DNA of 36,983 nucleotides from Burkholderiaceae bacterium (lineage in GTDB: Bacteria > Pseudomonadota > Gammaproteobacteria > Burkholderiales > WYBJ01): NCBI GenBank assembly GCA_011525945.1, contig WYBJ01000289.1, positions 1 to 36,983 on the forward strand. Direction: 5' to 3'. Of this stretch, positions 23,381 to 31,383 are shown in pieces. The position numbers and the translations under genes are program-made. The notes beneath the pieces were generated by a model, which saw only the letters and a list, made by a program, of their open reading frames with translations, was not told the origin of the DNA and ran no database searches. Numbering within the stretch: position 1 is the stretch's first letter; every line of letters begins with the position of its first letter.

Positions 23381-24796
23381 ATGGCGTCGTTGAGCCGTGA
23401 ACTCGCACGCTGGATCGAAGCGCTGCGCTACGAGGATCTTCCGCCCGCCGTCGTCGATCGCGCCAAGGGGGTGACGCTGCACTGTCTCGCGTCCGTGCTC
23501 GTGGGCTCGCAAACCGCGGCGGGCCGGCAGGCCGTCAGACTCATCGCGGAGGAGGAGAGCGGCGTCGAGCGCGGCGCGACCATTCTGGTCGATGGTGCCA
23601 AGGTGACCAAAGGCGGTGCCGCGTTCGCAAATTCCGAGATGGGCTTCGCGGGCGGCAAGTGGGACACCTTCCGCATGCTCACGCATCCGGGCACGAGCAT
23701 CATTCCGAGCGCGCTCGTGGCAGCGGAGGTTTGCGCTGCCTCGGGCAAGGACTTCATCACGGGTGTCGTCGCGGGCTATGAAGTCTCGGAGCGCATGAGC
23801 GCGGACTTCATCCCGACTATGATGGCTCGCGGCTTCCATCCCGGGCCTGTCTTCGGGCTTTTCGGCGCGGCCATCGCCGCGGCGAAGATCATGGGTATGA
23901 ATGCAGAACAGATCAACAGCACGATCGCGCTTTGCGCGAGCCTCGCCGGCGGCAATCCGGAGGCCGCGCGCAGCGGCGGCAAGGCCTTGCGCGAGGGGGC
24001 CGCCGTGCGCAATGCCATGCTCGCGGTGGCGCTCGCGCAGGCAGGTCATGCCGGGGGTGACACAGTGCTCGAAGGCGATGCGGGTTTCTACCACGCGTTC
24101 GCGGGCAGCAATACGGGCCGGCTCACGTACAGCTTCGAGGGTCTGACCAAGGCGAGCATTCCGGCGATCGCACAGAACCTCGGCGAGGATTGGATCTTTC
24201 TCGAGACGCTCTACCGCATCTACTCCATCTCGGGTTACAACATCGCGCACATCGACGTCACCGCAGCGCTGTGCGAGGAGCACGATATCCGGCACCAGGA
24301 TGTGGCGCGTGTGGAGGCGGTGGTGAACTGGCTCGAGACGCAGTACCCGAGCCCGTCATTTCCGGCGCGGCGCGAGGACGCGCGTCCGCCGCAGCCCGGT
24401 ATGACGCCCTACTTCACGGCCTACGCGATCGTGCACCGCGGATTCCCGGTCACGCAGAGCTGGAGCATGAGCGGCGGGCCGCCCGCGGTTTCCGATCTCG
24501 CACCCGAGGTTCTCGACCTCATGCAGCGCACGACGCTCATCCCGTCGCATACGATGACGCTGTTCGGGCCGCGCATCACGATCTACATGAAGGACGGCAA
24601 GGTCCACACGAAGCAGGGAACCGGGCGCGAATTCATCTGGAACTTCGACGAGGAGGCGCGGCGCATACGCGGCGTTATCCCGCTGCTCCCGATCGCGGAA
24701 AAGCAGTTCGAGGAGGTGATCGCGACCTGCGGCAATCTCGAGTGTGAGGCGCGCGCGGACAAGCTCGTCGGGCTCACGCTCAGCCCGAGGGCGTGA
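23381..24796 (+). CDS. MmgE/PrpD family protein (second copy)
   Basis: The 471-residue protein is a second, clearly diverged member of the MmgE/PrpD family (hydratase/dehydratase or decarboxylase of small polycarboxylic acids). Matching blocks include VDRAKGVTLHCLASVLVGSQ, GAAFANSEMGFAGGKWDTFR, HPGTSIIPSALVAAEVC, FITGVVAGYEVSERM and MMARGFHPGPVFGLFGAAIA, with the two family HPG segments. I chose the ATG at 23381, which has AGGAG eight bases upstream; the long frame before it is a shadow within the hydrolase. The loss of the canonical LHCLDYD-like stretch seen in the first copy (here GFAGGKWDTF) suggests another substrate. It probably ends the operon begun by the acyl-CoA dehydrogenase at 21311. 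Confidence 0.9.
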   Translation: MASLSRELARWIEALRYEDLPPAVVDRAKGVTLHCLASVLVGSQTAAGRQAVRLIAEEESGVERGATILVDGAKVTKGGAAFANSEMGFAGGKWDTFRMLTHPGTSIIPSALVAAEVCAASGKDFITGVVAGYEVSERMSADFIPTMMARGFHPGPVFGLFGAAIAAAKIMGMNAEQINSTIALCASLAGGNPEAARSGGKALREGAAVRNAMLAVALAQAGHAGGDTVLEGDAGFYHAFAGSNTGRLTYSFEGLTKASIPAIAQNLGEDWIFLETLYRIYSISGYNIAHIDVTAALCEEHDIRHQDVARVEAVVNWLETQYPSPSFPARREDARPPQPGMTPYFTAYAIVHRGFPVTQSWSMSGGPPAVSDLAPEVLDLMQRTTLIPSHTMTLFGPRITIYMKDGKVHTKQGTGREFIWNFDEEARRIRGVIPLLPIAEKQFEEVIATCGNLECEARADKLVGLTLSPRA

Positions 24797-24899
24797 CGCG
24801 GCCCAGCGCCCGCGGACTTGGTCATCGCGGTCAGAGCGTTCCAGGCACGTTCCGCTACGCTCATTTTCCGGCCCCTTGGGGGACCGCCTCGCGGTCGCT

Positions 24900-24972
24900 T
24901 CCAGGGCTTCGATGCGTTCGTTGCTCGCGTCGATGTTGCGCTGGATCTCGTTCGTGCCCCCTCGATCCGGCA
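24900..24972 (-). pseudogene. C-terminal relic of an acyl-CoA dehydrogenase
   Basis: In a minus-strand frame the DNA encodes GGTNEIQRNI, the near-universal C-terminal flavin-site block of acyl-CoA dehydrogenases, followed by unrelated residues. A 24-base stretch (24931-24954) is identical to the equivalent part of the intact acyl-CoA dehydrogenase at 28313-28336, and the identity continues beyond one mismatch. No other dehydrogenase sequence is adjacent. It is probably a 3' remnant left by deletion or gene loss between the PrpD and Bug genes. Confidence 0.6.
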
Positions 24973-24985
24973 GGCGCGCGACCGA

Positions 24986-26071
24986 CTATTTTCCCAGGTC
25001 GATCTTGTTGTCCCGGATCAGATCCGAGCGCTTTCTTGTCTGCGCGCTGATGTAGCGATCGAATTCCGTGCGGCTCATTTGCAGCGTTCGTCCGCCGAGC
25101 GGCGCGATCCGTTGCTTGAACTCCGGTGTCTCGACCGATGCCTGCACGGCCTTGAACAAGGTGTCGACGATCGCGGGCGGCGTGCCGGCCGGCACGAATA
25201 CGCCGAACCAGTTGCCGGCTTCGAAGCCGAGAAGGGTTTCGGCCACGGTCGGCACGTTCGGCAGTTGCTCCATGCGCTCCGGGCCGGTGACGGCGAGCGC
25301 TTTGAGGCGGCCGCTCTTCAGGAAAGGCAGTGCCGTGTTGGCGTCTCCGGTCATCATCTCGACCTGGCCGCTGACGACATCGGTAATCGCCGGCGCCGCG
25401 CCCTTGTAAGGAATGTGCTGCAGTCTGATGCCTGCGCGTGACATCAGCAGTTCGCTCGCCAGGTGCGGCGATCCGCCCGTGCCGGAGGACGCGAAATTGA
25501 TCTTGCCCGGCGACCGCTTGGCCAGCGCGATGAGCTCACGGATGTTGTTCGGCGGAAAACTGGGATTGGCGAAGACCACGAAGTAGATCGCGACCACCGG
25601 CGCCACCGCGATCATGTCGGTCGTGGGGTTATACGGCAGCTTCTCTTGCACCGGATCGACCGATACCGTGCCCGACGTTCCGAGCCCCAGCGTATAGCCA
25701 TCCGGTCGCGCCGCGGTCAGCATCTTCATCCCGATCGTTCCGGCCGCACCGGGCCGATTGTCGATCACGACCGGTTGTCCGAGGCGCTTCGACATCTCCG
25801 AACCGAGCTGGCGGCCGATGAGATCGGTGGCGCCGCCCGGGGTATACGGCACGATCAGGTGAATCGGGCTGCGCGGATATGTCTGCGCGCCCGCGATCGC
25901 ACTGGCAAGCGCCGCGCACGCGGCGCACAACGCTACGCCGCCGCGCACGGCCGATTGCCGCGACGATCGCGACTTCGCATGCCCCATGTCGGTCTCGTTC
26001 GTTCTTGGCCCGGGGGATCCGAGCGTGACTGGAAATCGCTCGCTCGTCCGTCGCGGTCTGGTCTCGTTCAT
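24986..26071 (-). CDS. Bug/TctC family periplasmic solute-binding protein
   Basis: The protein is the substrate-binding component of tripartite tricarboxylate transporter-type systems; Bug proteins bind small carboxylates or aromatics in the periplasm. It is complete: hydrophobic signal segment GGVALCAACAALASAIAGA, then YPRSPIHLIVPYTPGGATDL (ligand loop), VIDNRPGAAGTIGMKMLTAA, DGYTLGLG, ASSGTGGSPHLASELL, HIPYKGAAPAITDVVSGQ, LAVTGPERMEQLPNVPTVAE and the C-terminal EFDRYISAQTRKRSDLI. The ATG at 26071 has a strong GGAAGG and gives 361 residues; an ATG at 25987 would give a 333-residue protein with the signal peptide at its N-terminus, closer to family length. No TctA/TctB membrane genes are nearby, as is common. 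It lies 56 bases after the FAD reductase gene, so they probably share a transcript. Confidence 0.88.
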   Translation of the reverse strand: MNETRPRRTSERFPVTLGSPGPRTNETDMGHAKSRSSRQSAVRGGVALCAACAALASAIAGAQTYPRSPIHLIVPYTPGGATDLIGRQLGSEMSKRLGQPVVIDNRPGAAGTIGMKMLTAARPDGYTLGLGTSGTVSVDPVQEKLPYNPTTDMIAVAPVVAIYFVVFANPSFPPNNIRELIALAKRSPGKINFASSGTGGSPHLASELLMSRAGIRLQHIPYKGAAPAITDVVSGQVEMMTGDANTALPFLKSGRLKALAVTGPERMEQLPNVPTVAETLLGFEAGNWFGVFVPAGTPPAIVDTLFKAVQASVETPEFKQRIAPLGGRTLQMSRTEFDRYISAQTRKRSDLIRDNKIDLGK

Positions 26072-26127
26072 GCTCAGCCTTCCCTGATCGATCTGCTTCA
26101 CCGTCGCGCGAGCGCGCAGCCGCACTC

Positions 26128-28113
26128 TCAAACGACGTGTCCTGCCGCGTGCCCCTCGGCTGTAGCGGCCATGACGTTACGCGCCATGACACAATCGCCG
26201 ACGAGGCGTGTCTCGATGCCTGCCGCGCGCAGCGCCGGCAGCAAGCGCTGATCGGGAAGCCGCGGCGTCGAATACGCGAGTAGGGCGAGTGGCTCGACAA
26301 TGGTGCGGCTTCCTGTGTAGACCTGCTCGATCTCCAGCGCGCCGTTTTCCATCCGCTCGGTCCAGCGCGGTTCGGACAGATGCGCAATGCGGATGCCGTC
26401 CCGGCTCAGTCGACGCAAGATGCCCTGGCGCGTGACCAGCGCCGTCTCGTCGGCAATCGAGTGGCGCGGGGTCACGATCCAGATTTCATCGAAAATTTCG
26501 CGCAGTCGCTGCGCCGAAGCGTAGGTTCCTTCGGTGTGATCCATGTCGAAGATCACCGCCACGCCGGGCTGACGCGCGTGCTGCGTTGCGAGTCCGGCCA
26601 TGGCCGCACGCAAGTCGGGAACCCAGCCTTGCGCCCGCGCTTCTTCGGGTAGCCAGCGCGGCGCGATCATGGTCGATCCGGTGGCGAGAATCACGGCCTC
26701 GGCGCCGGCGCGAACAACAGTATCGCAATCCGCCTCGACACCGAGCTCGAACTTCACGCCCGCGCGCTGGGCGGCTGCGTATTGATAGTCGAACACGCTG
26801 CTGAGCGACTCACCGCCAGGCAGCAGCGAGTGAAGCCGCGCTTTCCCCCCGACTTCGCCCGAACGCCCGAAGACCGTCACCTGATGCCCGCGCTCGGCAG
26901 CGACCCACGCCGCTTCGAGACCGGCCACGCCCGCACCCACCACGATGACGCGCCGGCGCTTCGACGCCTTGGCCGGCCTGTAGTCGACCTCGTCGGGGAG
27001 CGCGACACGCGGATTGTTGTCGCATGCGATCGGCACCCCCGACACGTTGAGTCCCCAGCACGCGTTACGCGAGACGCAATATCGAATCTCATGCGCGCGC
27101 TCCGCGGCGGCCTTGTTGATCCAGCCGGCGTCGGCCACGAGCGCACGGCCAAGACCGATCAGCTCGGCGTCGCCGCGTGCCAGGATGCTCTCGGCCTCGG
27201 CCGGATCGGTTATTCGGCCGAGCGCAATGACCGGAATCGGCGGCAGCATCTGTCGCAATTGCTTGAGCAGCGGCATATACGGCGCGCGCGGGCTGTGCCC
27301 GTCGGGGACGTGCATTTCGAGCGAGCGCGCGTGACTACCCTGGGTGAAGCACAGATACTCCAGCGAGCGACCGCGCGCGAGCTCGACAGCGAGCGCCGCT
27401 GCCTCGGCGGGATCGATGCTGCCGGGCACGCCATCGTCTCCCGGCAGCTTGAGCCCAATGATGAAATCCGACCCACAGGCGGAACGAATGGCGTCGACGA
27501 TCTGCGCGACGAAACGCGCGCGGCCCGCTCGGTCGCCGCCGTATTCGTCCTCGCGCAGGTTGGACCACGGCGAAAGGAACTGATGAAACAGGTGGCCGTG
27601 ACCGCATGAGATTTCGACGCCGCTGAATCCGCAGCGTTTGACGCGCGCGGACGATTCTGCAAACTCCGCCACCATGCTGCGAACCTCGGCCGCAGCCAGA
27701 GCACGCGGCACGCCCCAGCTCAGGTCATCGGGCTGCGCCGAGGGCGCGATCGGATCGGCTACCCGCCCCGGCGTGTGGCGCCCGCGGCCCGGGTCCTGCA
27801 CCTGTGCGAGCAAGCGGCAGCCGCGGGACTCCGACGCATCGGCCATGCGCTTCAGGCCCTCGACGTTCGCATCGTCGTAGGCACGGACCTTGTAGCTCAC
27901 CTCCTGGTGCCTCGCCATGCTGAGCGGCTCGGTGACGATGAGGGCCGCACCACCCGCCGCGCGATTGGCGTAGTACTGGATCAGCCGGTCCGTGACGCGC
28001 GTATCGATGCCCAGGCGCGTGGTCATCGACGCATGCACGACCCGGTTGCGCAGCGGCCTGCCGGCCATCGTCATTGGCGCGAGCAGATGGGGATAAGGAG
28101 AGTGTGCGTGCAT
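26128..28113 (-). CDS. Old-yellow-enzyme/2,4-dienoyl-CoA-reductase-like FMN-FeS-FAD oxidoreductase
   Basis: The 661-residue protein has the architecture of FadH/trimethylamine dehydrogenase: an N-terminal FMN TIM barrel (MAGRPLRNRVVHASMTTRLG, GVEISCGHGHLFHQFLSPWS, YGGDRAGRARF, ALGRITDP, GLGRALVAD), a cluster segment CVSRNACWGLN...PIACDNNP (346-367), then FAD/NAD domains beginning VIVVGAGVAGLEAA (389-402). Cys346, Cys352 and Cys364 keep the spacing of a [4Fe-4S] site, but the expected second ligand is Arg349 (codon CGT, one base from TGT). Such enzymes reduce dienoyl-CoA or other unsaturated compounds, or demethylate amines. A TATAGT box at 28138-28143 lies about 25 bases upstream. It is followed by the Bug gene, suggesting uptake and conversion of one compound. 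Confidence 0.9.
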   Translation of the reverse strand: MHAHSPYPHLLAPMTMAGRPLRNRVVHASMTTRLGIDTRVTDRLIQYYANRAAGGAALIVTEPLSMARHQEVSYKVRAYDDANVEGLKRMADASESRGCRLLAQVQDPGRGRHTPGRVADPIAPSAQPDDLSWGVPRALAAAEVRSMVAEFAESSARVKRCGFSGVEISCGHGHLFHQFLSPWSNLREDEYGGDRAGRARFVAQIVDAIRSACGSDFIIGLKLPGDDGVPGSIDPAEAAALAVELARGRSLEYLCFTQGSHARSLEMHVPDGHSPRAPYMPLLKQLRQMLPPIPVIALGRITDPAEAESILARGDAELIGLGRALVADAGWINKAAAERAHEIRYCVSRNACWGLNVSGVPIACDNNPRVALPDEVDYRPAKASKRRRVIVVGAGVAGLEAAWVAAERGHQVTVFGRSGEVGGKARLHSLLPGGESLSSVFDYQYAAAQRAGVKFELGVEADCDTVVRAGAEAVILATGSTMIAPRWLPEEARAQGWVPDLRAAMAGLATQHARQPGVAVIFDMDHTEGTYASAQRLREIFDEIWIVTPRHSIADETALVTRQGILRRLSRDGIRIAHLSEPRWTERMENGALEIEQVYTGSRTIVEPLALLAYSTPRLPDQRLLPALRAAGIETRLVGDCVMARNVMAATAEGHAAGHVV

Positions 28114-28137
28114 CGGCGCGATTCGAGTGAGTGTCGG

Positions 28138-28143
28138 ACTATA
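28138..28143 (-). promoter_or_regulatory. Candidate -10 box for the OYE-like reductase/Bug transcript
   Basis: TATAGT on the minus strand, five of six bases matching the -10 consensus, 25 bases before the ATG at 28113. No convincing -35 hexamer is found at 16-18 bases, so the call is tentative. Confidence 0.3.
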
Positions 28144-28277
28144 TCAGCACTGCGCGCGAGCATAGCCGCTTCGCCGACTGAGCGCGCCCGGCGCTCTTTC
28201 CTCCGCCGGCGCGCAGCGATGACGGCGAGCGCCCCGTCGCGAGCGGCGCTCACCCGAGCGTCGGCCGCTCGCGGCGC

Positions 28278-29432
28278 CTACTTCCCCGGCAGCCGCAAGA
28301 CGTCCTTGGCCACGATGTTGCGCTGGATCTCGTTCGAGCCCCCGTAGATGGTGCCGGGGCGCGACATGTAGAACGGGGCGAGCACATCGACTTCCTCGTC
28401 GTCGAAATCGACGTCGCCCTCGAATGCGCCCTTTTCGTCCGCCGCCTCGACCAGCAGTTCGGCGATGCGCTGATAGAGCTCCATCGACCAGATCTTGAGA
28501 ATCGACACATCGGGGCCGAGCGTCTCGCCGCGGCGCACCTGGTCGACATATCTGCCGTAGAGCGAGTTCAAGTCGGCGAGATCCAACCGCAACTGGGCGA
28601 AGCGGTCGGCGAATGCGGGGTCGTCCAGAAGCCCGCGGCCGCGTGCGACTTTTTCCAGCCGCGTGAATGCATAGCGTGGCCGCCGCGGGCTGCCGATGCC
28701 GAGGCGCTCAAAGCCGAGCAACGCCTTCGCGATCGTCCAGCCTTGGTTGAGACTCCCCACCAGAGAATCCGCGGGCGTGCGCACGTTGTCGAAGAACACC
28801 TGCGCGAATTCCTCGTGACCGGCGATGTTGCGAATCGGGCGCAGCGTGATGCCGGGCGTCGTCATGTCGAGCAGCATGAAGCTGATGCCTTCCTGCTTCT
28901 TCGGCGCGTTGCGGTCGGTGCGAACCAGGATGTACATGTGGGTCGCATCCATCGACATCGAGGTCCAGATCTTCGAGCCGTTGATGACGTAGACATCGCC
29001 CTCGCGCACGGCGCTCGTCTGCAGACTCGCGAGGTCCGAGCCCGAATTCGGCTCGGAATAACCCTGGCACCACACGTGCTCGCCGTCGAGAATCGGCTTG
29101 AGGTACTTCTGCTTCTGCGCCTCGGTGCCGTAGCGCATGATGGTGGGGCCGACTTGGGTGATGCCCTGGTCGGGCATGCGCCCGATGCCCGCACGCTCGG
29201 TCTCCTCGGCCATGATGATCTGCTTGGACGGCGACAACGCCATGCCGCCGCGCTCCTTCGGCCAAGCCGGCGCGATCCAGCCCTTACGCGCGAGCGTCAG
29301 GTACCAGGGCTTGCACTCGCTCCAGCGTAGCCGCCGAGGCAGGAAGCGCAACTCCTGCGGATAGGCGGTTTCGAAGAAGCGGCGAACTTCCTCGCGAAAG
29401 GCATCGTCGCCGATCGCATTCCAGTCGGTCAT
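28278..29432 (-). CDS. Acyl-CoA dehydrogenase, large-subunit type of a paired enzyme
   Basis: The 384-residue protein is an acyl-CoA dehydrogenase with N-terminal FREEVRRFFETAYPQELRFL, the FAD/substrate block YSEPNSGSDLASLQTSAV, VINGSKIWTSMSMDATHMYI, and the C-terminal YGGSNEIQRNIVAKDVL. It resembles the large subunit of alpha2-beta2 dehydrogenases (PimC/FadE-type) that act on bulky or dicarboxylic CoA thioesters, where two different chains share FAD and active sites. The ATG at 29432 has GAGGAG six bases before it; an upstream M at 29468 lacks this support. It starts 39 bases after the stop of the second dehydrogenase gene, so the two are a single operon. Pimeloyl-, steroid- or cyclic-acyl-CoA remain equally possible substrates. 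Confidence 0.92.
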   Translation of the reverse strand: MTDWNAIGDDAFREEVRRFFETAYPQELRFLPRRLRWSECKPWYLTLARKGWIAPAWPKERGGMALSPSKQIIMAEETERAGIGRMPDQGITQVGPTIMRYGTEAQKQKYLKPILDGEHVWCQGYSEPNSGSDLASLQTSAVREGDVYVINGSKIWTSMSMDATHMYILVRTDRNAPKKQEGISFMLLDMTTPGITLRPIRNIAGHEEFAQVFFDNVRTPADSLVGSLNQGWTIAKALLGFERLGIGSPRRPRYAFTRLEKVARGRGLLDDPAFADRFAQLRLDLADLNSLYGRYVDQVRRGETLGPDVSILKIWSMELYQRIAELLVEAADEKGAFEGDVDFDDEEVDVLAPFYMSRPGTIYGGSNEIQRNIVAKDVLRLPGK

Positions 29433-29471
29433 CGTGGTCTCCTCATCGCGCATCGGTTTCTTGCGCACGGC

Positions 29472-30614
29472 TCACTGCGCATCGGCACTCGCTGTGGCGG
29501 CGAAGCGGCGCCGGTGATAGGCGCTGTTGCCGAGCCACGCCGACAGCGTCAAGGCACGCTTAACGTACAGCCCCACGTCGCTGTCCTCGGTGAAACCGAT
29601 TGCCCCGTGCATCTGGATCGCCTGACGCGTGATGAGCGAGCCGGCGTCGGAGCAGCGTGCCTTCGCCCGGCTCACGGCCGCCGCGGTGGTCGGGTCATCG
29701 GGTCGGTCGTCGATCGCGGACACCGCGTCGGCGAGCGCCACCGAGGCGAGTTGTTCCTGTACGTACAGGTCGACGGCGCGGTGCTGCAGCGCCTGGAAGC
29801 TGCCGATGCTGCGGCCGAACTGCACGCGCGTGCGCAGGTAATCGAGCGTCATTTCCAGCGTCCGGCTCATGACGCCGAGGAGCTCCGCGGCCGCCATGAC
29901 CGTCGCCTCGCTCACCGCCCGATCCAGCGCCGACTGCGCGATCTCTGCAGGCGCGAGGATGTGCTTCTCCGGCAGTCTCGCGTCCGCGAGCTCCAGACGC
30001 CCGGCGAAGCGCCCATCGGCCATGGCCTCGAGGCGCACGCTCAAGCCCGGCGTCGCCGCCGGAACCCAGACGAGCACGACGCCGGCCCCGGCACGCGCCG
30101 AAACGATGAAACCATCCGCCCCGGCCGCGCCGGCGACGAAACGCTTGGCGCCGTTAAGCACGACCCGACCGCTGCCCAGCGCGGCTTCGGTCACGGGTGC
30201 GCGGCTGCCGAGGTCACCCGCCTGCTCCTGCCAGGCGAGCGCAGCGATCAATTCGCCGGCGGCGATGCGCGGCAGCAACTCCGCGCCGAGCGCTTCGTTG
30301 TCGCAATGCCCGAGCGCGCGCGCGGCGAGCACCGCGCACGCGACCAATGGTTCCGGCATCAGCACGCGCGCGAGCCCGCGGCTCACCTCCGCCATCTCGG
30401 CGAAGCCGAGGGCCATGCCGCCGAAGCGCTCGGGAAGCAGCAGCCCCGTCCAGCCCAGCGCCGCCATCTCCCGCCACAGCGCACGGTCGAAACCGGGCGC
30501 GACGCCGCGCCACTTGCGCACGCGCGCCATGTCGGTCGCGCGGCGGGCAAAGTCGGCCACACTTGCCGCCAGCATTCGCCGCTCGTCCGTGCGTCCGTCG
30601 TCGATGTCCGCCAT
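29472..30614 (-). CDS. Acyl-CoA dehydrogenase, small-subunit type of a paired enzyme
   Basis: The 380-residue protein is diverged from its neighbour. It has RATDMARVRKWRGVAPGFDR at the N-terminus, GWTGLLLPERFGGMALGFAE, ALAWQEQAGDLGSRAPVTEA, VVLNGAKRFVAGAAGADGFI and the C-terminal HGAIGFTEDSDVGLYVKRAL, typical of the PimD/FadE28-type subunit; it lacks the usual GG-x-NEIQRNI block of the partner, as expected for the chain that contributes differently to the FAD site. The start at 30614 has GAGGAG seven bases upstream. It is the first gene of the two-gene leftward operon. A heterotetramer is inferred from adjacency and family precedent. Confidence 0.92.
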   Translation of the reverse strand: MADIDDGRTDERRMLAASVADFARRATDMARVRKWRGVAPGFDRALWREMAALGWTGLLLPERFGGMALGFAEMAEVSRGLARVLMPEPLVACAVLAARALGHCDNEALGAELLPRIAAGELIAALAWQEQAGDLGSRAPVTEAALGSGRVVLNGAKRFVAGAAGADGFIVSARAGAGVVLVWVPAATPGLSVRLEAMADGRFAGRLELADARLPEKHILAPAEIAQSALDRAVSEATVMAAAELLGVMSRTLEMTLDYLRTRVQFGRSIGSFQALQHRAVDLYVQEQLASVALADAVSAIDDRPDDPTTAAAVSRAKARCSDAGSLITRQAIQMHGAIGFTEDSDVGLYVKRALTLSAWLGNSAYHRRRFAATASADAQ

Positions 30615-30846
30615 AAATCTACTCCTCACCGCTTGCCGCGCTGCGCGCCTCGATACGAGGCATGATAGCAAGGACGCCAGGCCGCGGGCTCGTCGTGCGG
30701 TTCGGGTGAATGGAGTGCCGGGCTACCGCCGGGAAGCGGCCCACGCTCCAAGAGTCATCGCGCAGTGACGCCCGTACACGGATTCGGTGCAAACGCCAGG
30801 CGACCACGGCGATCCGCGTTGCTCACCCAAATTGGAGGATTGACCC

Positions 30847-31150
30847 ATGGCAAAGAGAAAAACCCGCGTTGCCAATCTGCCCAAGTTCGACCCGGCCGAA
30901 CATCTGCGGGACGAAGCCGATATCGCTGCCTATCTGGCGCTGGTGCTAGAAGGGGGCGATGCGGCCGAACTGGCACACGCACTAGGGATCATTGCGCGCG
31001 CGCGGAATGAACGAGATCGCCCAGGCATCCGGGATCACCCGCGAGGCGCTGTACAAGGCGTTACGGCCCGGCGCCTCGCCGAGCTTCGAGACCGTGAGCC
31101 GTGTCTGTGCAGCGCTCGGGGTCAAGTTGACCGCCGTGCCATCGGCGTGA
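30847..31150 (+). pseudogene. Frameshifted orphan antitoxin (addiction module antidote, HigA-like/TIGR02684 type)
   Basis: The frame from ATG 30847 (with GGAGG upstream) reads MAKRKTRVANLPKFDPAEHL and DIAAYLALVLEGGDAAELAH, the conserved N-terminus of this antitoxin family, through about residue 53. At 31005/31006, in an alternating GC run, the reading frame shifts. From ATG 31007 another frame continues with MNEIAQASGITREALYKALR and PSFETVSRVCAALGVKLTAV to a TGA at 31148-31150, which is the helix-turn-helix second half. Joined, the pieces give a normal ~100-residue protein. A two-base deletion or one-base insertion explains it. No intact HigB/RelE-type toxin precedes it, where one is usually found; the upstream 230 bases are too short. 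Confidence 0.75.
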
Positions 31151-31383
31151 TGTCTGTCGCCCGGGATGCTGGCGCCCAATCATTGCGACCAGGCCCCGCG
31201 CCGGCAGCGCGAGCGTCGGTACGACGGACGTGTTGTGGCGCGTAGACCGCCCTTCGAAGCCGACCGATCGGGTGAAATCGCCTCTCTGCAAAGAGGGCAT
31301 GCAGGTATCGCGCTTGTTTGGCTGCGCGCGAAGATCCCCAATCGCGTTACACTCGCCCGCCTGTACACGCGAATTCCGACACC

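Noticed and set aside
22799..24796. Long 665-codon version of the second PrpD gene
   Set aside because: The first ~194 codons are out-of-frame reading of the hydrolase gene; the ATG at 23381 has a proper ribosome binding site and family N-terminus.
30672..30846. Possible toxin (HigB/RelE) partner upstream of the frameshifted antitoxin
   Set aside because: Only about 175-230 bases are available and the frames give just vague resemblance near the end; not enough to call even a relic.
31270..31300. Short inverted repeat CCTCT...AGAGG near the ligase gene
   Set aside because: Only five base pairs, no T-run, and no other sign of a regulatory element.
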